DNA of 64,000 nucleotides from positions 124,001 through 188,000 of the forward strand of contig NW_006768846.1 of the NCBI RefSeq assembly GCF_000204055.1, read 5' to 3'. Of this stretch, positions 45,588 through 55,980 are shown piece after piece (positions within the stretch are counted from its first letter, which is position 1; every line of letters starts with the position of its first letter). Source of the DNA: Melampsora larici-populina 98AG31 (taxonomy: Eukaryota; Basidiomycota; Pucciniomycetes; Pucciniales; Melampsoraceae). Made by a program: the position numbers and the translations under genes. The notes beneath the pieces were generated by a model that saw only the letters and a program-made list of their open reading frames with translations, did not search any database and was not told the origin of the DNA.

Positions 45588-47288
45588 CTATCGTGCAACT
45601 TCATGGGTCAGGATGCGGGGCGGAGGAAGAACTCTGCAGAAGAGACTTACTTGATCTGGTCAATAAATGTCACATTCTGATCTTGAAACTTTTTTTGCCG
45701 CTCGGCCAACTTCGCAGTCACATCTGTCCAAAAGTGCAGTGAATGTTCGAACATGTAACGCTGTTTTCCGGTCAAAACAAGCACGAAATCCTAGTCAGAT
45801 CACTCGCGATGATTTCAAAGTCCAAAAGTATACTGAACTAAGAACGCCCATCGGACCCAAAATTCTTGAGTGTGCTGCAGAGCTTCTTCCCGCACCAATT
45901 TCGATAGTTTCCGACAAACTTTGGGCGTTGACCATCCCTCTGATTTAGCTTGACTCAACTGACGGTGACAGCGCATACCACATACATGAAAATGCAGCAA
46001 AGTATAAGGAATGAATGATCACTTGAGTGATGCATAGAGTTAGTATCTTGTGAAGACATACCATGCGACAAATATCTTGTCGAATGAACTCCAGGTGGTA
46101 CTTGATCACACTTTCTACCTTTCGCTGTATTATCAGATGAGTTTCAAATTCAACGGGCAGCTCGTCCTTGGCTTCCCCAATTGGAATGCTGCGCTGATCA
46201 CGCACATAACCTATCAACTCAATGTCGCTTCCAAAGCTAATAGTACGCTGTTGTACAGATTTCGGTACTGCTAAAAAGAGACGCACCAACACGGATTGTA
46301 TTACAGCCCCATCATAATCAGACAAGCGAGGATTGAGGATGATGATGTGCAATAAGCGTTGAATGCGATGCTAAAAGGTGACCACGGTCAGCTTTCCTGA
46401 TGGAAAATGCGTAGAATTCATTCAGTTCAGGCTGACCGAGAGTTCAACTGGAACACTGTAAGTACTCTCAGTTGATCGTGACGGACTGGAAATCATTTGT
46501 TCTAATCGTAAGCCAAGTCCGTAGTTCAGCAACCCTTGTTGTTCTTTCGGAGCCTACAGCATTTCATGTTTAAATTGAGCGCTCTCGAACACGATAACCG
46601 ACAAGAGCTTGTATTCATAAGCTAATCAACGCACTAGCATCCATTTGATTGCTTGTTGCGTTCTAGCCTCGTCAAGCTGCAGTGAGGACAGGTGCTGGCC
46701 AATCGAATATCTTGCGTGTCGTTCGCTAGGGGTCGATGAGCTCTGTGAACATGGTGGAATGGAAAGCCATTTGAGGTCACAGACGTCAGAGTTGAAAGTG
46801 AGGCATGCGATTCCGGAAAGCGAAATTGGTCTTCATACGTGAAAATTAGGATCTGTCTCACTCTCAGTATCGCTTTGAACACTTTGTTGATTTACAGGCT
46901 TCGCATTATGTTCTCCTGTGTCCAGTGTGGGTCGATTGAGCGGGGGCTGTGGTGAGATAGAGTCCAAAGATGAGTCAGAGAAGGTCCCAAGCACGGAGAC
47001 CAATCAAGGCTTCACCTGATCCAAGGTAGGAGAAGGCATGAGACTAAACCGACGGGCATTAGTCACGAGCCCGCCTTCGGGGATGCTGAGGGAGGTTCTC
47101 GATTTATTGATCATTGTTACACGAGCTTGTATCAATTCCGCAGAGCCCTGTTCGTGAAGAGAGCAGATCGATTCAACGGGTGTCGAGCAGAGTGAATTGC
47201 TGGGTGGAGCCTCGTTGGGAGATGCGTTGATGTCCGCCAGTTGTGTCGTATTGCGATGTGAGTAGACCGGGGTTGTAGGTACAGGCAT
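45588..47288 (-). CDS. multi-exon gene of unknown function
   Basis: Minus-strand exons are suggested by coding-like segments between splice signals. The start is at 47288 (MPVPTTPVYSHRN, to about 47011). Then follow PPLNRPTLDTGEHN to SETDPNFH (about 46950-46837), a segment with SIGQHLSSLQLDEARTQQ ending IKWML (about 46744-46636), and PKEQQGLLNYGLGLRLEQMI (about 46550-46460). Next come HRIQRLLHIIILNPRL (about 46368-46300), a segment ending VIKYHLEFIRQDICRM (about 46270-46063), REEALQHTQEFWVRWAFL (about 45950-45815) and FEHSLHFWTDVTAKLAE (about 45760-45640), to a stop at 45588. The long amphipathic helices suggest a coiled-coil or membrane-deforming protein, but I do not recognise the family. 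Exact splice sites are uncertain. Confidence 0.4.
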
Positions 47289-47674
47289 ATTGACGGGGGC
47301 AAATATGTAGGGGCAAATTGCTGGAAAGTATAATACAGATTGGTCGAAAAAAACGGTTGCGGAGTCGAAGAAACCTTAAAGAAGTCCCACGCTTGTTGAC
47401 GCTAGTGGCCAAGCCGCAGAGTGGCAGATCTCCCGAGTGTTATCAGTGAGGCGAGGTCGGCACTAGTCGGAACAAGTGGCCTGAGATTTCGAGATAGAGT
47501 TCGTCTTCTGTAAGCTCTTTCGAAAGACTGCGGTTTGTTCAATGTAGGAGCAGGACTTTGTGGTGTTGATCTTCTTTCGTTGTTGTTAATTAAGAAATTG
47601 GGGCAATCGGTATGACTCTGGACTGACCGTCAAGCAGAACTTAAATTAATTAGTCCACATGTAAACACAAAGTA
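47289..47674. other. upstream region of the unknown gene
   Basis: No gene. It probably contains the promoter of the minus-strand gene starting at 47288. Confidence 0.35.
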
Positions 47675-47826
47675 GGGGTACACAAACATCTCAACCCGAC
47701 CTTAAAAACCCATCCAAAAAACCCGTGCCAACCCGATTGATTTTGAGTTTTTGGCGCTAAAAAATCCAAAAATCAATCGGGTTGCCATGGGTTTTATTAG
47801 GTCGGGTTGAGATGTTTGTGTACCCC
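47675..47826. mobile_element. short TA-flanked MITE (152 bp)
   Basis: The left arm GGGGTACACAAACATCTCAA (continuing CCCGACCT) and the right arm AGGTCGGGTTGAGATG-TTTGTGTACCCC are perfect inverses over 28 bp. TA flanks both ends (47673-47674, 47827-47828). The inner part also folds: CAACCCGATTGATTTT with AAAATC-like CAATCGGGTTG. It can form a near-complete hairpin. Confidence 0.82.
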
Positions 47827-47828
47827 TA

Positions 47829-50800
47829 GTGTAGTTACATACCTTTTTCATTCAAGATATCAACTTTCCACAGGCAAAGACACAGCAGCACATCAAGAAC
47901 CGCCCATCATCCTGGGAATTGATCCAAAGCCAAAATAATCAACTTAGATCTTTCATGTATGGTTTCCAAAGATGCCTTGGAACTCAAGAGCTAAACCAAA
48001 TGTACTGGCTCATAGAAATACAGCTTACTTTTGTCACCGTTTAACTTGTTTTCATGGGCAAAATATTTGGGCCTCGATGGCACACGAGCTTGACCAAAAG
48101 CAGCTTACCTTCTCAGTGCCGTACAGGATTGGTATCCTCATATCCACCATTTCTAATCTCACGGAGTCCTTCATAGTTCTGGTGGGTACTCAGGGGTACT
48201 CATTAGAGTTCAGTTGAGCAAATAAGTGTGCCCTGGTACTTTTGTCTTTGGGATGAGCTAAGAGCCATGGAGGAAAAAGAGTCAAGGCATAGTCTATGGC
48301 TTCAATTGATGAGATGAGTGGAACAAGAGTCTGGAATAAGAGAAATTGATTGCAGGCCAGGTGGAACTTTTGGAGAAAGACTCAATTGGTCTTGTACCCT
48401 GATGTGGGGATGATCACGGATGTGCACAAAGATATTTTTCAGATTATGTGGAAGGATTCTAGTAGAGCACTGTGTATATGATTCATTAGCCCACAGATGG
48501 AGAGTAAAATATTGACAGATAGCCTGTGATAAGCCTGACAGACAGACAGTCTTTTGAATGACTTTGCCAAAAGGTTGACTCTGTTTAGTCAATCATGTTA
48601 TACTGTATTTGGATCTTGCTTGTGGATGTTAAGGTTGATTGTCTTGTAGAAGTTCCGCTTGGTAGTAAGTAACAAAAGGAGTTTTGGCTTCCTCACAAGT
48701 GATCATCACTTTCAACAATACAACTTGCAAGTGGTCAAAAAGTACCATGCAATACCAGTGTCACATATGCCACCTCACATTGTTTTGTTGGTTCAGTCCT
48801 TGGTTTTTGAAGAGCTCTTTGAGGATACCTTTCTATTTTTTGGGTGAGGAGGTCACAGGCGGATCAGACTTAGTTGGATCAGTTTGAAAAAAGCTAGAAA
48901 TTTATGATGATAATGTGGGGTTCTTGTCAGCAGTTGTGCATGAAAGTTGAAACATCTCCAGAAAGTGATGCACTTGTTCCTATTTGCAAATCCCCACAAT
49001 TGTCCATTTCTAATCTTTCCTGAAATAAAAGCCAGAGCTATGCCTGGTGGGATAAGATTTTTGAATATTTTGGTACCTTCATGTGATAAACTAAAAATTT
49101 ACAAATCAATCATCAGGGATCAGTTGAACGTCATTGAGATAATCCAAGGGATGTGCCATAAGGAGTTGAATTCATGTGTGCAACATAAGGTGCCTTACCT
49201 TGAAGCATCCACTAAATGTGAAGGGGGAGCATTGTTAGGCAGCTTACTAAAATCAGTGAGTTCAGTCAGCTTGCAGATGTGATAAACTATGATTCAACAA
49301 AAAGTTGATATGTGTGCCAAAACAATGATGTGGTATGCAACAGGTGTGCTACAAATCCTGAGATCACAGAACTTCTCTTCTCCAAATTGAAACTTTGTAC
49401 AGCAGATGTAAGAGAGATTGTCAACAACTGGCACCTCTATGTTGGTCAAAATTGCTTTGTAAAGTTTGACTCTTACCTCACATCCTTCAATTGTAAGCCC
49501 AATCGGGTGAGGGGGTTTCAGTACCATGAACTTTGTAAAATGCGAAAGACAGTAGGGAAGGGATAAGAAGTAGGATGGCCAGGATGAATTTTGTGGTAGG
49601 AAGAAGTCCACAACATTTGTTTGTCATAAGTAGTCGTCTCCAGAAGGATGATGACCCATTTATCAAGATCTTCATTGTAGCAATAGAAACTTGAAAAACT
49701 CTGAACCTTGACATGAGGTAGTCAAGACCCAGTCATGGTTGAAGGACAAGACATTGTGAAATTTCCGACTTTGTCTAAGTGTTGAACTTTGTGTAAAGGC
49801 CTATGAGGAAAGCTGCTATTGCTCTACATTTCACACTTGACCCAAGGATGAATGTTTGACTTGCAGTGAGCTGAGTGATAATCAATCAGATCCTTGTGCA
49901 CGGAACATGCAGCTGCTATCAAGTAGCACAATGAGGAAGCAAAGAGAGTCATGGTGCATATGTAATTTTGTAAATGATTGCCCTTGGAGACTGCCTCATC
50001 TATCCACTGAAAATGTCCACATCAACACCAATAAGACTTGTCATTTGTTCACATTATGTCATAGAACAATTACCTAATCCACACTGACCCCAGGCCCAGA
50101 GACATACGTGAAGGTAAGTACTTGGTCTTTGTTATTGCTATATATACTTTGGGAGACTCAAAGCTGTCCAGACTACCCTATGTTACAAGGCACACAAATT
50201 ACTGCAATCACAAGATGGTGTTGATCAATATTATAAGGGGATACAACGGACAAGGATGATCAAATCAAAGCCTTGAACCCTACAAATATCTAATATATAA
50301 AAGTGTAGAACAGACTTGCATGAGTTTGGTACAACCCTGTTCTTCTCCAGTCAAAAACATTTTGTGTCTTTTTTCCTGCTTTTCAGATTTTCCTTTTCAG
50401 ATTTTTGTTGTGGTTCTATCTTGACTTTCTTTTCCACCTTCTTTGGAGGTCTTGGCTTTTCAAATTTTTCTTATTTGTTTACACATTCCACTTTGTTTGC
50501 TCTTTATCTTTTCACCATTTTGATGAACAATTGAAGGGCACCCAGTAGTCTTTCTACAATTGACTCCTGTAGTATGCTTCTCATATGTGCTCTTTGAATA
50601 CCGCTGCTGTTCATTTCTCTTTGGCTTTAATCAACTCCCTCATTTCTTCAAATCAGAGATGTCCCCACCATGTGTTCAATATTTCATATGATTCTTTCCA
50701 AAATTTTTGTCAAAAAAATGCTTCACTTTTGAACTTGTGGTATCATGCTTACCACAAACACTTTGTTTCATGCCTCTCTGAGTTGTCTTACAGGTCTTTG

Positions 50801-51470
50801 ACTTTTAGTATTTGATGATTGGTGCTTTTCAAATGAGTTGACTTTTTGTTTTCAAAGTATAAATTGCTTCCTTTTTTCTTGCATTGGGATTCTTACAAAC
50901 CCTTCCACACTCAATCATTGTCTTGATTACCCCACCATTTTAGTTTGAACTCATTCCACCCATTACATTCATATCCTCAAATTCGAGTCTTGCATGTAGC
51001 TTATACATACATGAATCCTTTGTTTTCTTTGATGCCCAGTTAATTAAAAGAACATACACAAGTTTCATCTACTTATAAACATCTTCTTGACTATGATGTT
51101 TCCCTCTTGGAGTGAAATTGCCATCAGTTCAAAAGAAAATGTAACAAATGATGTTAAATGAACAGATCAGGGAATAAGTACAAGGTGATTATTGTTATAC
51201 ACTTTTTACTTTGTGGTTGCCGTGTATATGATTGAGCAGGGTTTTTTTGAACATTGAAACTTTTTTCAACCCTTTCATTTTGAATGATTTGTTTTTGATG
51301 AGGTAGAATCTTCTATATGTTGAATTACATGATATCTTGTAATAGAGTCAAGATTTGTTTATGCAACATTGTTTCTTTCTTTTTTTCTTTGATTTACGAT
51401 TTTATAAAATGATGATCAAATAGTAGATTTCTGCAAAACCTGTATAATAGTATCCTATTGCAACAGTGTA
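47829..51470. other. long AT-rich region without a supported gene
   Basis: Short frames occur on both strands (for example 47972-48217, 48947-49282, 49312-49566, 50316-50534, 50585-50815), but none shows a domain, splice context or coherent composition. I could not delimit LTRs or TIRs. It may be old retroelement debris. Confidence 0.4.
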
Positions 51471-51513
51471 CAGTCCCCTGCCAAAATTTTACGTAAAATT
51501 TAAGGTATTTCTA

Positions 51514-51956
51514 CAGTCGTTCTCAGAAATGTTGGAAAAATCCAACATCTTGAGCTGAGGTCGTGGTCCCGAGGAGGTGACTTTTTCATGACATGTGTCA
51601 TGGAAAAGTCATGGCAGCTGTCAAGTGGAGATCAGTGTCCCTTTCACCAACCTCAACTCCCTTGTGTCCTCTCCATGCCATCCTTCCTCTGATCCTCAAC
51701 TCGTGTTACAATCCCTTAACCATGAAATCATATGTTTTCACCATTTTTCTGAAGAGATCGGTCCGTTAGCCTGGCCATTGGCAAGATAGGTGTGTGGTCA
51801 TCGAGGTATGATGGAAAGTAAACAAATTTTCATCTTGAGATACCTGTCAAAATCAAAGTTTTTGTCAGTGTTTGTATCTGCGTGTCACTGCTCAGCGCAC
51901 GGACCCCGAGCTCAGCTCAAGATTTTGCATTTTTCCAACATTTCTGAGAACGACTG
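51514..51956. mobile_element. MITE (443 bp) nested in the Tc1/mariner 5' end
   Basis: The arms CAGTCGTTCTCAGAAATGTT(GGAAAAA) and the inverse TTTTTCC-AACATTTCTGAGAACGACTG are perfect over about 27 bp, flanked by TA (51512-51513, 51957-51958). It lies between the left terminal repeat and the transposase start. Its ends start with CAGTC like those of its host. Confidence 0.85.
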
Positions 51957-52031
51957 TACCAGAGCTCAGAGAACTGCTGTTCTTGCACCACTGTTTCTCT
52001 CAACCACCACACCTCATCTCTCCAAAACAAC

Positions 52032-52969
52032 ATGAAGACTCGATCTTTGACATCCGAAGACAAGGCTAGGATTATCGGAATGCATGAAGGAGGTCTCCGA
52101 GGCATAGAAATTGCAACCAAAGTAGGCTACCCACCATCGACTGTATATACCATGATATCTAAGTTTAAGAGTACTGGCACCATAACTAGTGAAAACCACG
52201 CCGGACGACCTCAAAAATTCACCAAACGCGATGAACGATGTCTGAAACAAATCCTCAAGAAAAATAGAAGGGCTACGGTATTGGAAATCACTGAACTAAT
52301 TCCTACCAAAGTCAGCTCACAAACTGTTCAGAGGGAGATCCACAAATTGGGTATGTGTGCATGTGTAGCAGTAAAGAAGCCAGCTCTCAATGACATACAC
52401 AAACAGAGACGTCTAGAATTTGCTAAAAAGTACAAACACTTCACTGTTGAAGACTGGAGTAGGGTAATTTGAACAGACAAATGCTACTTCAAAATTGGGA
52501 AGAACTCCAGACAAGTTTTAGTCTGGAGAATGCCATATGAAAAGTACCTCGTTGACTGCCTGGTCCCCACTTTTTGAAGCGGTTGAACATCCGTGATGAT
52601 ATGGAGTGCATTCACTGCAAATTTTTGACTTCCTATCATTGTGATGCCTCCCGGTCATACTCTTTCATTGGACTATGTTGAATTAGTCTTCGGAGTAAAA
52701 AGGCAAACAATTGGTGTGACCAACACTCTTTGCTCAAGCTCGACTGACCAGCTAATAGTCCTGATCTCAACCCAATTGAAAATCTCTGGAAGATCCTCAA
52801 AGACAAAGTTTCCAAGAAGAAAAAGCCTCGATCACGCGAAGAAATGATCTCAGCCATCATCAAGGAATGGTGGGCCATCCCTAACACAACACTAAAATCT
52901 TTGGTGGCATCTATGCCCAAGCGAATCAATGAAGTCATTAAAAACAAAGGCGGCCCAACTCATTGGTGA
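52032..52969 (+). pseudogene. Tc1/mariner transposase, broken
   Basis: The first 146 codons are open: a paired HTH region (EDKARIIGMHEGGLRGIEIA...VGYPPSTVYTMI, then RRATVLEITELIPTKVSSQT) and HKQRRLEFAKKYKHF before EDWSRVI. Then TGA replaces the Trp of the W-TDE motif at 52470-52472. Three further TGA codons occur near 52576, 52582 and 52627 in the PTF-x-SG-x-TSVMIW region. A rearranged stretch loses the second Asp region. A frame change follows before PANSPDLNPIENLWKILKD and the tail ending GGPTHW. The HTH part is well kept and the catalytic part is dead. Confidence 0.85.
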
Positions 52970-53178
52970 GACCTCCCTTTCATACCCGGTGAGTTTACAG
53001 TTTATCAATGTTTTTCATTCAGGCTGGTGTATGTAGCTGCAAGCCATAGACTCAATCGGGACACTTTTTTGCTTTATGTAGTGCTTTGGGTTGTGTGCTT
53101 TATTTCTTTTGTATATGTAGTGACGTGGAGGTAGGGTGCAAAATTTGAAATTACGTATAATTTTGGCAGGGGACTGTA

Positions 53179-54050
53179 CATGTCATTATCTGTGTCAAAC
53201 AAATATTTAATATTGCTCTTTTTGTTGGAGATCCTTTGAGGCAAACATGGTCACCTTTCATATGTGGTGGTTTTTGTTGTGGTTGTGAGGTTGCAGGTAT
53301 CAATTCAACTAATGGTTGTGAGGTCAAGGAAGTTTTGTCTTCAGCAGTTGTGGCCAAAGATACCACCATGACATCTGCCAGTCAGGGATGGGGCAAGTTG
53401 TATGTTTGGTGATGTGGCGTAACACACATTGGGAGGCCAATTGGTTCCCTATTATGTAATTTCAAGAAGTCAAAGACTGTCATAGACGCTGTGAAGAATC
53501 AATGACCAGTTGAGGATGTGGAAGGGCCAATTGGTAAAACCATCAAGAAGACCAAGAAGTTACCTTAATTGGACTCTGGCCTAGGTTTTTTGTAATCAGC
53601 ATGTCTATTCCTTCATGCTTTAGTTCTTCCCAACAAACCCACTGCGTTGGCGCCCAGTTGCTACTTTGTTTCCTCTGAGTCTAATTGATGCTGTGGGATG
53701 GTACATTGTTTTGTATTACCTGCTGTTTGTGCTTCAACACAATTTGGGGAACAAAGCGGACCTGGCAACCAAATTGAGGTTTGCACAAATGATAGATGTT
53801 GACAGAGTGAAGAACCGGTAGTAATTGATATAAAAGTTCTTGATTTAAGTAATTAGGTTTATAGAAATTTTACCTGTTGCGGGCATGCCCGCGTGTTCTC
53901 TAGTCCCTTGAAAGCTGAGCTAAACTGAATAAATGAGGTGTAGTGTAATTTACAATTCAGAAAAATTGCGCATCTGTATAGACATTTTGTGGTACAAGGA
54001 AGATTTGAAGATACAGTCCCGGTGGGCTGGAGGACACTGAGAGTCCATGA
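53179..54050. other. spacer between Tc1/mariner and COQ9-like gene
   Basis: No gene is supported. Direct wording TTGTGAGGTTGCAGGTATC/TTGTGAGGTCAAGG near 53285-53330 is too weak to call a repeat. Confidence 0.35.
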
Positions 54051-55154
54051 TCAAAGGATCCCCATGCTATTAGCGATGGCTCGACTCGATCGAAACACAT
54101 AGTTGATGAACTCGACCGTATCTGCCATGCCCATGGAGGCTGATTCGGAGGCAGCCAGAAGCGACCTCAGGCGATCATCTACAATCCATGTGGGCTCGGA
54201 TGCCTCATTCATAAGTGTGCTGAGCTCTACTCGACACATAATGATAGCCATAAATACCAAGACACAAAACATTGTGAGTCTGAATGGTATGCGCCAGGCC
54301 TTGGTGCTAGACTGATACTCACCAATGACACTATAAACACCGGCCATCCTGATCCGGCGTAGCATCCATTCTCGAGAGAGAGAATAGTCCTTCAAGCCAC
54401 TCAAGGCTGCTGCAGACACGTCCAATGCATGCGAACCGTATGGGAGGATATGGGGCGGTTCGAATGGTAAAGGAATGCCGAAGAACGGCTCAGCCGGTGT
54501 CACCGTCAACAGTAAACACTGATTCCAGCAGCCATACGATGACATAACATTCACACGTCATCAGTGGTCACCACAGAGCCGGGGTATGGATTCATGATAT
54601 GAAAGCGAGTGCAACTGAATCCTAACCTGTAACAAATCGTCGCGAGAGACAGTGTGATTGTACTTGAGGCGCGATTCAAACGCAATCCTGACGCCTTCGA
54701 TTCCATGTTTCTCCAAGGTGATGCATTTGTCTAACAGTGTTTGCTTCATGAGGACATTTCCTTGTTCGAGCCAACGACTCGCTAAAGCCTTGATAGGTCC
54801 GATCGGCTCACTTGATCGCTGCTTAACAAGTTTAGTGCCACCCGGGAAAATGCCAGTAAGGGTGTGGGGTTGAATGGACAGTTGAGCTAGCGTCGGAGTG
54901 GAGTGGATGCCCGCCATCAAGCTCGCGATCGTGAAGCCCGTCTGAGGCACAAAAGGTAAAGCCGCATCAAGGATCTGGTCTTCGATTGACTGAACGTAGG
55001 CAACAGCACGGTTTTTCTCTAGCGTTGTAGATAGACTTCGCTTGAGGGGGATGGAAGACTTGAGCCCAAAAGCAACATGACAAAATGAAGCTGGAGTTGT
55101 CCTATTACGAAGCTGATTCGTTGAATGCGATAGCAAGCCGATTGATCGAACCAT
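54051..55154 (-). CDS. COQ9: COQ9-like ubiquinone biosynthesis protein
   Basis: Three exons on the minus strand: 55154-54627, 54518-54323, 54229-54051, giving 300 residues with closing phases. The N-terminus (MVRSIGLLSHS...RNRTTPASF) is basic, hydroxylated and acid-free, as in a mitochondrial presequence. Then DQILDAALPFVPQTGFTIASL resembles the TetR-like start of COQ9 (LL.AAL.HVP..GWT). FPGGTKLVK and RWLEQGN follow. The C-terminal part (LKDYSLSREWMLRRIRMAGVYS, VELSTL, TWIVDDRLRSLL) matches the COQ9 lipid-binding domain pattern AGD.S.D..WY.KR..L..VYS, TW.FLD.RL. COQ9 presents lipid to COQ7 in the inner-membrane Q complex. The sequence is divergent, so orthology is likely but not certain. Confidence 0.7.
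54916..55110 (-). repeat. source segment of a 195-bp inverted duplication (in COQ9-like exon 1)
   Basis: This part of exon 1 is present again in inverse orientation at 55491-55685, with no mismatch that I can see. Confidence 0.88.
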
Positions 55155-55184
55155 TGTAAGGTCTGATTTCAGATCACAGGGAAT

Positions 55185-55490
55185 ATGGATCGATGGAATA
55201 AAAAGTGGATAGCGAATAGCCTTGTGTCCGATATTGAAAAGGACAAGCGACTTGAAGGCTTACACCACGCGGTGCGAGACTTCAAAGACGCACTCAGCAT
55301 GCACTTCAAAGTTGAAGCGCTTCGAGAAGGCATGCAGTCCTATACCAAAGCTTCATCGCGGCGGCTAGAGTCAACTGGGTCGCATGCGTTGACATTGCAA
55401 ACTGCGATGATATCTTTTGTGGCCGACAGCGAGTTGTGTCTGCATTGCTCTGTAGCTACAACGCGCTCAATAATCAGGCTTTACACAACA
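55185..55490 (+). other. open frame of unknown status inside the inverted-repeat loop
   Basis: A frame of about 100 codons (MDRWNKKWIANSLVSDIEKD) is helical and charged, with HHAVRDFKDALSMHFKVEAL. It resembles the N-terminal helix of fungal NACHT/STAND or similar proteins only vaguely. It ends where the duplicated COQ9-like segment begins. It could be a gene fragment carried with the duplication. Confidence 0.25.
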
Positions 55491-55685
55491 TCGTAATAGG
55501 ACAACTCCAGCTTCATTTTGTCATGTTGCTTTTGGGCTCAAGTCTTCCATCCCCCTCAAGCGAAGTCTATCTACAACGCTAGAGAAAAACCGTGCTGTTG
55601 CCTACGTTCAGTCAATCGAAGACCAGATCCTTGATGCGGCTTTACCTTTTGTGCCTCAGACGGGCTTCACGATCGCGAGCTTGAT
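55491..55685 (+). pseudogene. inverted duplicate of COQ9-like exon 1 segment
   Basis: From TCGTAATAGGACAACTCCAG to GCGATCGCGAGCTTGAT-like ending it equals the reverse complement of 54916-55110. It has no start codon in place and no rest of the gene. The near-identity suggests a recent event. The pair could form a long hairpin transcript with a loop of about 380 bases. Confidence 0.85.
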
Positions 55686-55980
55686 CCATATATATACATC
55701 AGTGCTGTTGTACGAAATACGGGAAGATGGAGGCTGCGCATCAGGCTTGCGATCGGCCAAACCTAGCCAAGATCTTGGCAATAGAGCAAAAAAAGCTTGA
55801 AATTCCAGTGATGCTTATTACTATGCTTGATATTGAGATGCAAGAAGACACTTGGATATAACCTAAATACAATTCACAGCGAGCCCAAAAAATTGTAGAG
55901 AAAAATTCGATGATCAGATACCCAAGAGCAACCAAAATAGGTGAATAAGCTGTCAAACGCCAGGTAGAATGTGTTAAAGA

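Larger units (their letters stand above)
51471..53176. mobile_element. Tc1/mariner transposon, degraded
   Basis: The ends CAGTCCCCTGCCAAAATTTT-ACGTA and TACGTATAATTTTGGCAGGGGACTG are imperfect inverted repeats flanked by TA (51469-51470, 53177-53178). The element is 1706 bp, of which 445 bp are a nested MITE plus its TA copy. One broken transposase gene lies on the plus strand. Confidence 0.88.

Noticed and set aside
48947..49282. 111-codon plus-strand frame as a gene
   Set aside because: No family features and no supporting exons; surrounding frames are equally long by chance.
47829..51470. LTR retrotransposon
   Set aside because: No pair of direct repeats, no RT, integrase or protease motif found.
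51595..52035. Frames at the start of the Tc1/mariner element
   Set aside because: They lie in the nested MITE or are shadows of the transposase leader.
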